A stretch of DNA of 64,000 bases from Synchiropus splendidus (taxonomy: Eukaryota; Chordata; Actinopteri; Syngnathiformes; Callionymidae), in the NCBI RefSeq assembly GCF_027744825.2, contig NC_071339.1:27513501-27577500 (forward strand), in the 5' to 3' direction. A program made the translations under genes and the position numbers. The notes under the pieces are model-generated. The model saw only the letters and a program-made list of their open reading frames with translations. It made no database searches and had not been told where the DNA came from. Position 1 is the first letter of the stretch. Every line of letters begins with the position of its first letter. Positions 21,700-35,620 of this stretch are shown in pieces.

Positions 21700-24600
21700 C
21701 CAGAAAAGTAAAGGTACAATGCAGAAAATACGTTTTCAGCCTGAGATAAGGTGGGTCCCGGAAAGACAAACATAAAAATGTTGATAACTTTGGAAAAACA
21801 CTTCAGACAGCTTAGATTTGATGTGCAACTGCTAGAAAGACCCTTTCTGCTATAGTGTGAGATGAAAATTTCATTTTCTGAAGCATCCTTGCAAAGTTAT
21901 GGCACAATGCAGAAAATGCGTTTTCAGCCTGAGATAAGGTGGGTTCCGGAACACTAAACATAAAAATGTTGATAACTTTGGAAAAACACTTCAGACAGCT
22001 TAGATTTGATGTGCAACTACTAGAAAGACCCTTTCTGCTATATTGGAGCATAAAATTTAATGTTCGGAAGCTTCCATGCAAAGTTATGGCACAATGCAGA
22101 CAACGCGTTTTCAGCCTGAGATAAAGTCGATTCTGGAACGCCAAACATAAAAATGTTGATAACTTTCGAAAAACAGTTCAGACTGCTGAGATTTGATGTG
22201 CAACTACTAGAAAGACCCTTTCTGCTATAGTGGGAGGTCAAAATTTCATGTTCTGAAGCTTCCCTGGAAAGTTATGGGACAATGCAGAAAACGCATTTTC
22301 ATCCTGAGATTAGGTCGATTCCGGAACGCCAAACATAAAACTGTTGATAACTTTCGAAAAACACTTCAGACAGCTTAGATTTGATGTGCAACTACTAGAA
22401 AGACCCTTTCTGCTATAGTGGCAGGTGAAAATTTCATGTTCTGAAGCTTCCTTGCAAAGTTATGGCACAATGCAGAAAATGCGTTTTCAGCCTGAGATAA
22501 GGTTGATTCCGGAACGCCAAACATAAGAATGTTCCTAACTTTGGAAAAACACTTCAGAAAACTTAGATTTGATGTGCAACGACGAGAAAGACCCTTTCTG
22601 CTATAGTGGGAGGTTAAAATTTCATGTTCGGAAGCTTCCCTGGAAAGTTATGGGACAATGCAGAAAACGCATTTTCATCCTGAGATTAGGTCGATTCCGG
22701 AACGCCAAACATAAAAATGTTGATAACTTTCGAAAAACACTTCAGACTGCTTAGATTTGATGTGCAACTACTAGAAAGACCCTTTCTGCTAAAGTGGGAG
22801 GTGAAAATTTCATGTTCTGAAGCTTCCTTGCAAAGTTATGGCACAATGCAGAAAATGCATTTTCAGCCTGAGATAAGGTTGATTCCGGAACGCCAAACAT
22901 AAAAATGTTGATAACTTTCGAAAAACACTTCAGACAGCTTAGATTTGATGTGCAACTACTAGAAAGACCCTTTCTGCTATAGTGGGACGTCAAAATTTCA
23001 TGTTCTGAAGCTTCCCTGGAAAGTTATGGGACAATGCAGGAAACAATTTTTCATGCTGAGATAAGGTCGATTCCGGAACGCCAAACATAAAAATGTTGAT
23101 AGCTTTGGAAAAACACTTCAGACAGCTTAGATTTGATGTGCAACTACTAGAAAGACCCTTTCTGCTATAGTGGGAGGTGAACATGTCATGTTCTGAAGCT
23201 TCCCTGGAAAGTTATGGGACAATGCAGAAAACGCATTTTCAGCCTGAGATAAGGTTGATTCCGGAACGCCAAACATAAAAATGTTGATAACTTTGGAAAA
23301 ACACTTCAGACAGCTTAGATTTGATGTGCAACTACTAGAAAATCCCTTTCTGCTATAGTGGGAGGTGAAAATATCATGTTCTGAAGCTTCCCTGCAAAGT
23401 TTTAGCACAATGCAGAAAACGCGTTTTCAACCTGAGATAAGGAAGGTTCCGGAACGCCAAACATAAAAATGTTGATAACTTTGGAAAAACACTTCAGACA
23501 GCTTAGATTTGATGTGCAACTACTAGAAAGACCATTTCTGCTATAGTGGGAGGTGAACATTTCATGTTCTGAAGCTTCCATGCAAAGTTATGGCACAATG
23601 CAGAAAACGCGTTTTTAGCCTGAGATAAGGTGGGTTCCGGAACGGCAAGCGTAAAAATGTTGCTAACTTTGGAAGAACACTTCAGACAGCTTAGATTTGA
23701 TGTGCAACTACTAGAAAGACCCTTTCTGCTATAGTGGGAGGTGAACATTTCATGTTCTGAAGCTTCCCTGCAAAGTTATGGCACAATGCTGAACACGCGT
23801 TTTCAGCTTGAGATAAGGTGGGTTCCGGGACGGCAAACATAAAAATGTTCATACTTTCGAAAAACACTTCAGTCTGCTTAGATTTGATGAGCAACTACTA
23901 GAAAGACCCTTTCTGCTATTGTGGGAGGTGAACATTTCATGTTCTGACGCTTCCATGCAAAGTTATGGCACAATGCAGAAAACGCGTTTTTAGCTTGAGA
24001 TAAGGTGGGTTCCGGAACCACAAACATAAAAATGTTGATAACTTTCGAAAAACACTTCAGACAGCTTAGATTTGATGTGCAACTACTAGAAAGACCCTTT
24101 CTGCTATAGTGGGAGGTGAACATTTCATGTTCTGAAGCTTCCATGCAAAGTTATGGCACAATGCAGAAAACGCGTTTTTAGCCTGAGATAAGGTGGGTTC
24201 CGGAACGGCAAGCGTAAAAATGTTGCTAACTTTGGAAGAACACTTCAGACAGCTTAGATTTGATGTGCAACTACTAGAAAGACCCTTTCTGCTATAGTGG
24301 GATGTCAAAATTTCATGGTCTGAAGCTTCACTGAGAAGTTATGGCACAATGCGTAAAACGCGTTTTCAGCCTGAGATAAGGTCGATTCCGAAACGCCAAA
24401 CATAAAAATGTTGATAACTTTGGAAAAACACATCAGACAGCTTAGATTTGATGTGCAACTACTAGAAAGACCCTTTCTGCTATAGTGGGAGGTGAAAATT
24501 TCATGTTCTGAAGCTTCCCTGCAAAGTTATGGCACAATGCTGAACACGCGTTTTCAGCTTGAGATAAGGTGGGTTCCGGGACGCCAAACATAAAAATGTT

Positions 24601-27600
24601 GATAACTTTCGAAAAACACTTCAGACAGCTTAGATTTGATGTGCAACTACTAGGAAGACCCTTTCTGCTATAGTGGTACGTGAAAATTTCATTTTCTGAA
24701 GCTTCCCTGCAAAGTTATGGCACAATGCGTAAAACGCATTTTCAGCCTGAGATAAGGTCGATTCCCGAACGCCCAACATAAAAATGTTGATTACTTTGGA
24801 ACAACACTTCAGACAGCTTAGATTTGATGTGCAACTACTAGAAAGACCATTTCTGCTATAGTGGGACGTGAAAATTTCATGTTCTGAAGCTTCCCAGCAA
24901 AGTTATGTCACAATGCAGAAAACGCGTTTTCAGCTTGAGATAAGGTCGATTCCGGAACGCCATACATAAAAATGTTTATAACTTTGGAAAAACACATCAG
25001 ACAGCTTAGATTTGATGTGCAACTACTAGAAAGACCCTTTCTGCTATAGTGGGAGGTTAAAATTTCATGTTCGGAAGCTTCCATGCAAAGTTATGGCACA
25101 ATGCAGACAACGCGTTTTTTACCCTGAGATAAGGTCGATTCTGGAACGCCAATCATAAAAATGTTGATAACTTCCGAATAACACTTCAGACAGCTTAGAT
25201 TTGATGTGCAACTACTAGAAAGACCCTTTCTGCTATAGTGGGACGGGAAAATTTCATGTTCTGAAGCATCCCTGCAAAGTTATGTCACAATGCAGAAAAC
25301 GCGTTTTCAGCTTGAGATAAGGTCGATTCCGGAACGCCAAACATAAAAATGTTGATAACTTTCGAAAAACACTTCAGACAGCTTAGATTTGATGTGCAAC
25401 TACTAGAAAAACCCTTTCTGCTATAGTGGGAGGTGAAAATTTCATTTTCTGATGCTTCCCTGCAAAGTTATGGCACAGTGCGTAAAACGCGTTTTCAGCC
25501 TGAGATACGGTCGGTTCCGAAACACCAAACGTAAAAATCTTGATAACTATCGAAAAACACTTCAGACAGCTTAGATTTGATGTGCAACTACTAGAAAGAC
25601 CCTTTCTGCTATAGTGGGACGTGAAAATTTCATGTTCTGAAGCTTCCCAGCAAAGTTATGGCACAATGCAGAAAACGCGTTTTCAGCCTGAGATAAGGTC
25701 GATTCCGGAACGCCATACATAAAAATGTTTATAACTTTGGAAAAACACATCAGACAGCTTAGATTTGTTGTGCAACTACTAGAAAGACCCTTTCTGCCAT
25801 AGTGGGAGGTTAAAATTTCATGTTCGGAAGCTTCCATGCAAAGTTATGGCACAATGCAGACAACGCGTTTTCAGCCTGAGATAAGGTCGATTCTGGAACG
25901 CCAATCATAAAAATGTTGATAACTTCCGAAAAACACTTCAGACAGCTTAGATTTGATTTGCAACTACTAGAAAGACCCTTTCTGCTATCGTGGGAGGTCA
26001 AAATTTCATGTTCTGAAGCTTCCCTGGAAAGTTATGGGACAATGCAGAAAACGATATTTCATCGTGAGATAAGGTCGATTCCGGAACGCCAAGCATAAAA
26101 ATGTTGATAACTTTCGAAAAACTCTTCAGACAGCTTAGATTTGATGTGCAACTACTAGAAAGACCCTTTCTGCAATCGTGGGAGGTGAACATTTCATGTT
26201 CTGAAGCTTCCCTGCAAAGTTATGGCACAATGCAGAAAACGCGTTTTCAGCAGATAAGGTTGATTCCGGAACGCCAAACATAAAACTGTTGATAACTTTG
26301 GAAAAACACTTTAGACAGCTTAGATTTGATGTGCAACTACTAGAAAAACCCTTTCTGCTTTAGTGGGAGGTGAAAATTTCATTTTCTGATGCTTCCCTGC
26401 AAAGTTATGGCACAATGCGTAAAACGCGTTTCCAGCCTGAGATAAGGTCGATTCTGGAACGCCAAACATAAAAATGTTGATAACTTTGGAAAAACACTTC
26501 AGAGAGCTTAGATTTGATGTGCAACTACTGGAAAGACCCTTTCTGCTATAGTGGGATGTGAACATTTCATGTTCTGAAGCTTCCCTGCAAAGTTATGGCA
26601 CAATGCGTAAAACGAGTTTTCAGCCTGAGATAAGGTCGATTCCGGAACGCCAAACATAAAAATGTTGATAACTTTGGAAATACACTTCAGACAGCTTAGA
26701 TTTGATGTGCAACTACTAGAAAGACCGTTTCTGCTATAGTGGGATGTGAACATTTCATGTTCTGAAGCTTCCCTGCAAAGTTATTGCACAATGCGTAAAA
26801 CGCGTTTTCTGCCTAAGATAAGGTCGATTCCGGAACGCCCAACAAAAATATGTTGATAACTTTGGAAAAACACTTCAGACAGCTTAGATTTGATGTGCAA
26901 CTACTAGAAAGTCCCTTTCTGCTACAGTGGGAGGTGAAAATTTCATTTTCTGGTGCTTCCCTGCAAAGTTATGGCACAATACGTAAAACGCGTTTTCAGC
27001 CTGAGATAAGGTCGATTCCGGAACGCAAAACATAAAAATGTTCATAACTTTGGAAAAACACTTCAGACAGCTTACATTTGATGTGCAACTACGAGAAAGA
27101 CCCTTTCTGCTATAGTGGGAGGTGAACATTTCATGTTCTGAAGCTTCCCCGCAAAGTTATGGCACAATGCGTAAAACGCGTTTTCAGCCTGAGATAAGGT
27201 CGATTCCGGAACGCCAAACATAAAAATGTTGATAACTTTGGAACAACACTTCAGACAGCTTAGATTTGATGTGCAACTACTAGAAAGACCCTTTCTGCTA
27301 TAGTGGGAGGTTAAAATTTCATGTTCGGAAGCTTCCATGCAAAGTTATGGCACAATGCAGACAACGCGTTTTCAGAATGAGATAAGGTCGATTCTGGAAC
27401 GCCAAACATAAAAATGTTGATAACATTCGAAAAACACTTCAGACAGCTTAGATTTGATGTGCAACTACTAGAAAGACCCTTTCTGCTATAGTGGGAGGTG
27501 AAAATTTCATGTTCTGAAGCTTCCCTGCAAAGTTATGGCAGAATGCAGAAAACCTGTTTTCAGCCTGAGATAAGGTGGGTTCAGGAACGCCAAACATAAA

Positions 27601-27678
27601 AATGTTGATAACTTTGGAAAAACACTTCAGACAGCTTAGATTTGATGTGCAACTACTGGAAAGACCCTTTCTGCTATA
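21700..27678. repeat. Large satellite duplicon, copy 1 (5' part)
   Basis: The left part of a duplicated region whose second copy starts near 35620. Shared rare variants appear in order: CTATAGTGTGAGATG, GGAACACTAAACAT, TATTGGAGCATA, ACAGTTCAGACTGCTGAG, GTTCCTAACTTTGG, GCAAGCGTAAAAATGTTGCTA, TTCATACTTTCG, and a 3-bp deletion in TTTTCAGCAGATAAGG at 26250. Offsets to copy 2 step between 13,911 and 13,723 bp, i.e. 74 or 73 monomers less one base, so whole monomers have been gained or lost in one copy. Relative to copy 2 this copy has extra monomers at about 22310-22497 and 24850-25037, and lacks one present at about 37459-37646. Everything is in satellite register and there is no gene. Confidence 0.88.
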
Positions 27679-30291
27679 GTGGGAGGTGAAAATTTCATTT
27701 TCTGAAGCTTCCCTGCAAAGTTATGGCACAATGCGTAAAACGAGTTTTCAGCCTGAGATAAGGTCGATTCCGGAACGCCAAACATAAAAATGTTGATAAC
27801 TTTGGAAAAACACTTCAGACAGCTTAGATTTGATATGCAACTACTAGAAAGACCCTTTCTGCTATAGTGGGAGGTGAACATTTCATGTTCTGAAGCTTCC
27901 CTGCAAAGTTATGGCACAATGCGTAAAACGAGTTTTCAGCCTGAGATAAGGTCGATTCCGGAACGCCAAACATAAAAATGTTGATGACTTTGGAAAAACA
28001 CTTCAGACAGCTTAGATTTGATATGCAACTACTAGAAAGACCCTTTCTGCTATAGTGGGACGTGAAAATTTCATGTTCTGAAGCTTCCCTGCAAAGTTAT
28101 GGCAGAATGCAGAAAACCTGTTTTCAGCCTGAGATAAGGTGGGTTCCCGAACGGCAAGCGTAAAATTGTTGCTAACTTTGGAAGAACACTTCAGACAGCT
28201 TAGATTTGATGTGCAACTGCTAGAATGACCATTTCTGCTATAGTGGGAGGTGAACATTTCATGTTCTCAAGCTTCCCTTAGAAGTTATGGCACAATGCAA
28301 AAAACGCATTATCAGCCTGAGATAAGGTAGATTCCGGAACGCCAAACATAAAAATGTTGATTACTTTGGAACAACACTTCAGACAGCTTACATTTGATGT
28401 GAAACTACTAGAAAGACCCTTTCTGCTATAGTGGGACGTGAAAATTTCATGTTCTGAAGCTTCCCAGCAAAGTTATGGCACAATGCAGAAAAGGCGTTTT
28501 CAGCTTGAGATAAGGTGGGTTCCGGAACGCCAAACATAAAAATGTTGATAACTTTTTAAAAACACTTCAGACAGCTTAGATTTGATGTGCAACTACAAGA
28601 AAGACCCTTTCTGGTATAGTGGGACGTGAAAATTTCATTTTCTGAAGCTTCCCTGCAAAGTTATGGCACAATGCGTAAAACGCGTTTTCAGCCTGAGATA
28701 AGGTCGATTCCGGAACGCCAAACATAAAAATGTTGATAACTTTCGAAAAACACTTCAGACAGCTTAGATTTGATGTGCAACTACTAGAAAGTCCCTTTCT
28801 GCTGCAGTGGGAGGTGAAAATTTCATTTTCTGAAGCTTCCCTGCAAAGTTATGGCACAATGCAAAACACGCGTTTTCAGCTTGAGATAAGGTTGGTTCCC
28901 GAACGCCAAACATTAAAATGTTGATAACTTTCGAAAAACATTTGAGACAGCTTAGATTTGATGTGCAACTACTAGGAAGACCCTTTCTGCTATAGTGGGA
29001 TGTGAAAATTTCATTTTCTAAAGCTTCCCTGCAAAGTTATGGCACAATGCGTAAAACGCGTTTTCAGCCTGAGATAAGGTCGATTCCCGAACGCCCAACG
29101 TAAAAATGTTGATTACTTTGGAACAACACTTCAGACAGCTTAGATTTGATGTGCAACAACTAGAAAGCCCCTTTCTGCTATAGTGGGAGGTGACAATTTT
29201 ATTTTCTGATGCTTCCATGCAAAGTTATGGCACAATGCGTAAAACGCGTTTTCAGCCTGAGATAAGGTCGATTCTGGAACGCCAAACATGAAAATATTGA
29301 TAACTTTGGAAAAACACTTCAGACAGCTTAGATTTGATGTGCATCTACTAGAAAGACCCTTTCTGCTATAGTGGGAGGTGAACATTTCATGTTCTGAAGC
29401 TTCCCTGAGAAGTTATGGCACAATGCAGAAAACTCGTTTTCAGCTTGAGATAAGGTGGGTTCCGGAACGCCAAACATAAAGATGTTGATAACTTTCGAAA
29501 AACACTTCAGACAGCTTAGATTTGATGTGCAACTACAAGAAAGACCCTTTCTGGTATAGTGGGACGTGAAAATTTCATTTTCTGAAGCTTCCCTGCAAAG
29601 TTATGGCACAATGCGTAAAACGCGTTTTCAGCCTGAGATAAGGTCGATTCCGGAAAGCCCAAAAAAAATATGTTGATAACTTTGGAAAAACACTTCAGAC
29701 AGCTTGGATTTGATGTGCAACTACTGGAAAGACCCTTTCTGCTATAGTGGGATGTGAACATTTCATGTTCTGAAGCTTCCCTGAGAAGTTATGGCACAAT
29801 GCAGAAAACTCGTTTTCAGCTTGAGATAAGGTGGGTTCCGGAACGCCAAATATAAAAATGTTGATAACTTTCGAAAAACACTTCAGACAGCTTAGATTTG
29901 ATGTGCAACTACTAGAAAGACCCTTTCTGGTATAGTGGGACGTGAAAATTTCATTTTCTGAAGCTTCCCTGCAAAGTTATGGCACAATGCGTAAAACGCG
30001 TTTTCAGCCTGAGATAAGGTCGATTCCGGAACGCCAAACATAAAAATGTTGATAACTTTCGAAAAACACTTCAGACAGCTTCGATTTGATGTGCTTCTAC
30101 TAGAAAGACCCTTTCTGCTATAGTGGGAGGTGAACATTTCATTTTCTGAAGCTTCCCTGAGAAGTTATGGCACAATGCAGAAAACGCGTTTTCAGCTTGA
30201 GATAAGGTGGGTTCCGGAACGCCAACCATAAAAATGTTGATAACTTTCGAAAAACACTTCAGACAGCTTAGATTTGATGTGCAACTACTAG
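27679..30291. repeat. 15-monomer higher-order repeat, unit copy 1
   Basis: This stretch matches 30499-33111 at an exact offset of 2,820 bp (15 x 188). Comparing line by line I counted about 11 substitutions and no indels over about 2.6 kb, about 99.6% identity, while neighbouring monomers inside the unit differ much more from each other. This is the definition of a higher-order repeat. Marker variants include CTAACTTTGGAAGAACAC with GCAAGCGTAAAATTG, AACTTTTTAAAAACAC, AAAGCCC followed by eight A residues, and AACATTTGAGACAG. The unit also forms the 3' part of the 8-kb duplicon; its counterpart around 41.4-43.7 kb lacks one monomer near 42300. Confidence 0.92.
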
Positions 30292-30498
30292 AAAGACCCT
30301 TTCTGCTATAGTGGGACGTGAAAATTTCATGTTCTGAAGCTTCCCAGCAAAGTTATGGCACAATGCAGAAAAGGCGTTTTCAGCTTGAGATAAGGTGGGT
30401 TCCGGAACGCCAAACATAAAAATGTTGATAACTTTTTAAAAACACTTCAGACAGCTTAGATTTGATGTGCAACTACTAGAAAGTCCCTTTCTGCTGCA

Positions 30499-33111
30499 GT
30501 GGGAGGTGAAAATTTCATTTTCTGAAGCTTCCCTGCAAAGTTATGGCACAATGCGTAAAACGAGTTTTCAGCCTGAGATAAGGTCGATTCCGGAACGCCA
30601 AACATAAAAATGTTGATAACTTTGGAAAAACACTTCAGACAGCTTAGATTTGATATGCAACTACTAGAAAGACCCTTTCTGCTATAGTGGGAGGTGAACA
30701 TTTCATGTTCTGAAGCTTCCCTGCAAAGTTATGGCACAATGCGTAAAACGAGTTTTCAGCCTGAGATAAGGTCGATTCCGGAACGCCAAACATAAAAATG
30801 TTGATGACTTTGGAAAAACACTTCAGACAGCTTAGATTTGATATGCAACTACTAGAAAGACCCTTTCTGCTATAGTGGGACGTGAAAATTTCATGTTCTG
30901 AAGCTTCCCTGCAAAGTTATGGCAGAATGCAGAAAACCTGTTTTCAGCCTGAGATAAGGTGGGTTCCCGAACGGCAAGCGTAAAATTGTTGCTAACTTTG
31001 GAAGAACACTTCAGACAGCTTAGATTTGATGTGCAACTGCTAGAATGACCATTTCTGCTATAGTGGGAGGTGAACATTTCATGTTCTCAAGCTTCCCTTA
31101 GAAGTTATGGCACAATGCAAAAAACGCATTATCAGCCTGAGATAAGGTCGATTCCGGAACGCCAAACATAAAAATGTTGATTACTTTGGAACAACACTTC
31201 AGACAGCTTACATTTGATGTGCAACTACTAGAAAGACCCTTTCTGCTATAGTGGGACGTGAAAATTTCATGTTCTGAAGCTTCCCAGCAAAGTTATGGCA
31301 CAATGCAGAAAAGGCGTTTTCAGCTTGAGATAAGGTGGGTTCCGGAACGCCAAACATAAAAATGTTGATAACTTTTTAAAAACACTTCAGACAGCTTAGA
31401 TTTGATGTGCAACTACAAGAAAGACCCTTTCTGGTATAGTGGGATGTGAAAATTTCATTTTCTGAAGCTTCCCTGCAAAGTTATGGCACAATGCGTAAAA
31501 CGCGTTCTCAGCCTGAGATAAGGTCGATTCCGGAACGCCAAACATAAAAATGTTGATAACTTTCGAAAAACACTTCAGACAGCTTAGATTTGATGTGCAA
31601 CTACTAGAAAGTCCCTTTCTGCTGCAGTGGGAGGTGAAAATTTCATTTTCTGAAGCTTCCCTGCAAAGTTATGGCACAATGCAGAACACGCGTTTTCAGC
31701 TTGAGATAAGGTTGGTTCCCGAACGCCAAACATTAAAATGTTGATAACTTTCGAAAAACATTTGAGACAGCTTAGATTTGATGTGCAACTACTAGGAAGA
31801 CCCTTTCTGCTATAGTGGGATGTGAAAATTTCATTTTCTAAAGCTTCCCTGCAAAGTTATGGCACAATGCGTAAAACGCGTTTTCAGCCTGAGATAAGGT
31901 CGATTCCCGAACGCCCAACGTAAAAATGTTGATTACTTTGGAACAACACTTCAGACAGCTTAGATTTGATGTGCAACAACTAGAAAGCCCCTTTCTGCTA
32001 TAGTGGGAGGTGACAATTTTATTTTCTGATGCTTCCATGCAAAGTTATGGCACAATGCGTAAAACGCTTTTTCAGCCTGAGATAAGGTCGATTCTGGAAC
32101 GCCAAACATGAAAATATTGATAACTTTGGAAAAACACTTCAGACAGCTTAGATTTGATGTGCATCTACTAGAAAGACCCTTTCTGCTATAGTGGGAGGTG
32201 AACATTTCATGTTCTGAAGCTTCCCTGAGAAGTTATGGCACAATGCAGAAAACTCGTTTTCAGCTTGAGATAAGGTGGGTTCCGGAACGCCAAACATAAA
32301 GATGTTGATAACTTTCGAAAAACACTTCAGACAGCTTAGATTTGATGTGCAACTACAAGAAAGACCCTTTCTGGTATAGTGGGACGTGAAAATTTCATTT
32401 TCTGAAGCTTCCCTGCAAAGTTATGGCACAATGCGTAAAACGCGTTTTCAGCCTGAGATAAGGTCGATTCCGGAAAGCCCAAAAAAAATATGTTGATAAC
32501 TTTGGAAAAACACTTCAGACAGCTTAGATTTGATGTGCAACTACTGGAAAGACCCTTTCTGCTATAGTGGGATGTGAACATTTCATGTTCTGAAGCTTCC
32601 CTGAGAAGTTATGGCACAATGCAGAAAACTCGTTTTCAGCTTGAGATAAGGTGGGTTCCGGAACGCCAAATATAAAAATGTTGATAACTTTCGAAAAACA
32701 CTTCAGACAGCTTAGATTTGATGTGCAACTACAAGAAAGACCCTTTCTGGTATAGTGGGACGTGAAAATTTCATTTTCTGAAGCTTCCCTGCAAAGTTAT
32801 GGCACAATGCGTAAAACGCGTTTTCAGCCTGAGATAAGGTCGATTCCGGAACGCCAAATATAAAAATGTTGATAACTTTCGAAAAACACTTCAGACAGCT
32901 TCGATTTGATGTGCTTCTACTAGAAAGACCCTTTCTGCTATAGTGGGAGGTGAACATTTCATGTTCTGAAGCTTCCCTGAGAAGTTATGGCACAATGCAG
33001 AAAACGCGTTTTCAGCTTGAGATAAGGTGGGTTCCGGAACGCCAAACATAAAAATGTTGATAACTTTCGAAAAACACTTCAGACAGCTTAGATTTGATGT
33101 GCAACTACTAG
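30499..33111. repeat. 15-monomer higher-order repeat, unit copy 2
   Basis: Second tandem copy of the 2,820-bp unit, directly following the first. It begins to match just after CTGCTGCAGTGGG and stops matching near 33111, where the sequence switches to monomers like those at 31796 (7 monomers upstream) and 44390. Substitutions relative to copy 1 are scattered and several are transitions (for example ACGTG to ATGTG near 31445), consistent with recent duplication followed by point mutation. Confidence 0.92.
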
Positions 33112-35620
33112 GAAGACCCTTTCTGCTATAGTGGGATGTGAAAATTTCATTTTCTGAAGCTTCCCTGCAAAGTTATGGCACAATGCGTAAAACGCGTTTT
33201 CAGCCTGAGATAAGGTCGATTCCCGAACGCCCAACATAAAAATGTTGATTACTTTGGAACAACACTTCAGACAGCTTAGATTTGATGTGCAACTACTAGA
33301 AAGCCCCTTTCTGCTATAGTGGGAGGTGAACATTTCATGTTCTGATGCTTCCATGCAAAGTTATGGCACAATGCGTAAAACGCGTTTTCAGCCTGAGATA
33401 AGGTCGATTCTGGAACGCCAAACATGAAAATATTGATAACTTTGGAAAAACACTTCAGACAGCTTAGATTTGATGTGCATCTACTAGAAAGACCCTTTCT
33501 GCTATAGTGGGAGGTGAACATTTCATGTTCTGAAGCTTCCCTGAGAAGTTATGGGACAATGCAGAAAACGCATTTTCATCCTGAGATTAGGTCGATTCCG
33601 GAACGCCAAACATAAAAATGTTGATAACTTTCGAAAAACACTTCAGACAGCTTAGATTTGATGTGCAACTACTAGAAAGACCCTTTCTGCTATAGTGGGA
33701 GGTGAAAATTTCATGTTCTGAAGCTTCCTTGCAAAATTATGGCACAATGCAGAAAATGCGTTTTCAGCCTGAGATAAGGTTGATTCCGGAACGCCAAACA
33801 TAAAAATGTTGATAACTTTGGAAAAACACTTCAGACAGCTTAGATGTGATGTGCAACTACTAGAAAGACCCTTTCTGCAATAGTGGGATATGAACATTTC
33901 ATGCTCTGAAGATTCCCTGCAAAGTTATATCACAATGCAGAAAAAGCGTTTTCAGCCAGATATAAGGTCGATTCCGGAATGCCAAACATAAAAATGTTGA
34001 TAACTTTGGAAAAACACTTCAGACAGCTTAGATTTGATGTGCAACTACTAGAAAGACCCTTTCTGCTATAGTGGGATGTGAAAATTTCATGTTCTGAAGC
34101 TTTCCTGCAAAGTTATGGCACAATGCAGAAAACGCGTTTTCAGCCTGAGATAAGGTCGATTCAGGAACGCCAAATATAAAAATGTTGAAAACTTTCGAAA
34201 AACACTTCAGACAGCTTAGATTTGATGTGCAACTACTAGAAAAACCCTTTCTGCAATAGTGGGATATGAAAATTTCATGTTCTGAAGATTCCCTGCAAAG
34301 TTAATGCAGAATGCATGAATCACGTTTTCAGCCTGAGATAAGGTCGATTCCGGGACGCCAAACATAAAAATGATCATAACTTTGGAAAAACACTTCAGAC
34401 AGCTTAGATTTGACGTGCAACTACTAGAAAGACCCCTTCTGCTATAGTGGCAGGTTAAAATTTCATGTTCTGAAGCTTTCCTGCAAAGTTATGGTACAAT
34501 GCAGAAAACGAGTTTTAAAGCCTGAGATAAGGTGGGTTCCAGAACGCCAAACATAAAAATGTTGATAACTTTGGAAAAACACTTCAGACAGCTTAGATTT
34601 GATGTGCAATTACTAGAAAGACCCTTTCTGCTGTAGTGGGAGTTGAAAATTTCATGTTCTGAAGTTTCTCTGCAAAGTTATATCACAATGCAGAAAACGC
34701 GTTTTCAGCCAGAAATAAGGTCGATTCTGGAATGCCAAACATAAAAATGTTGATAACTTTGGAAAAACACTTCAGATAGCTTAGATTTGACGTGCAACTA
34801 CTAGAAAGACCTTTTCTGCTGTAGTGGGAGTTGAAAATTTCATGTTCTGAAAATTCCCTGCAAAATTATGGCACAATGCGGAAAACGCGTTTTCAGCCTG
34901 AGATAAGGTCGATTCAGGAACGCCAAATGTAAAAATGTTGAAAACTTTCGAAAAACACTTCAGACAGCTTAGATTTGATGTGCAGGTAGGAGAAAGACCC
35001 TTTCTGCTTTAGTGCGAATTGAAAATTTCATGTTCTGAAGCTTTCCTGCAAAGTTATGGCAGAATGCGTAAAACGCGTTTTCAGCCTGAGATAAGGTTGA
35101 TTCCGGAACGCCAAACATAAAAATGTTGATAACTTTGGAAAAACACTTCAGACAGCTTAGATTTGATGTGCAACTACTAGAAAGACCCTTTCTGGTATAG
35201 TGGGAGGTGAAAATTTCATGTTCTGAAGCTTCCTAGCAAAGTTATGGCACAATGCAGAAAATGCGTTTTCAGCCTGAGATAAGGTTGATTCCGGAACGCC
35301 AAACATAAAAATGTTGATAACTTTAGGAAAACACTTCAGACATCTTAGATTTGATGTGCAACTACAAGAAAAAAACCCTGTCTGCTATCGTGGGAGGTGA
35401 AAATTTCATTTTCTGAAGCTTCCCTGCAAAGTTATGGCACAAAGCGTAAAAAGCGTTTTCAGCCTGAGATAAGGTAGATTTCGGAACGCCAAACATAAAA
35501 ATGTTGATAACTTTGGAAAAACACATCAGACAGCTTAGATTAGATGTGCAACTACTAGATGGACCCTTTCTGCTATAGTGGGAGGTTAAAATTTCATGTT
35601 CTGAAGCTTCCCTGCAAAGT
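33112..35620. repeat. 188-bp satellite, between higher-order unit and second duplicon
   Basis: About 13 monomers. The first part (33112-33540) repeats the monomer order seen at 44390-44820, an offset of 11,279 bp (60 x 188 less one). From about 33540 the monomers become less homogenised, with variants such as TATATCACAATGC, CCAAATATAAAAATGTTGAAAAC, GATCATAAC and a B-rich mix of GTCGATTC and GGTGGGTTC classes. I see no gene or other element. Confidence 0.9.

Larger units (their letters stand above)
6524..21700. repeat. 188-bp satellite array, second block (heterogeneous)
   Basis: About 80 monomers in the same orientation as the left block. Copies are heterogeneous, with scattered short multimer duplications: 6.9-7.9 kb against 9.2-9.95 kb and 10.3-10.5 kb, 12.8-13.1 kb against 14.7-15.0 kb (1,881 bp apart), and 17.0-17.3 kb against 19.75-20.0 kb (2,714 bp apart). 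A recognisable subfamily carries the linked variants CAAATTGCGTAAAACGCG, GGTTGTTTCTGGAACGCC and AATGGTGTTAAC or AATGGTTTTAAC (for example 11140-11220, 11525-11600, 12265-12345, 12840-12915, 13595-13665, 14720-14795). Several monomers are truncated and are listed separately. The 123-codon minus frame at 14440-14811 exists because an extra A near 14670 makes that monomer 189 bp, a multiple of 3. No gene is present. Confidence 0.95.

Noticed and set aside
22691..22760. CENP-B box in the satellite
   Set aside because: TTTCGAAAAACACTTC matches only the TTCG....A half of the consensus; the CGGG half is absent in the copies examined.
27679..33111. Assembly duplication rather than a biological higher-order repeat
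   Set aside because: The two units carry about 11 scattered differences, so they are not the same sequence assembled twice, though collapse or expansion errors elsewhere in such an array cannot be excluded from sequence alone.
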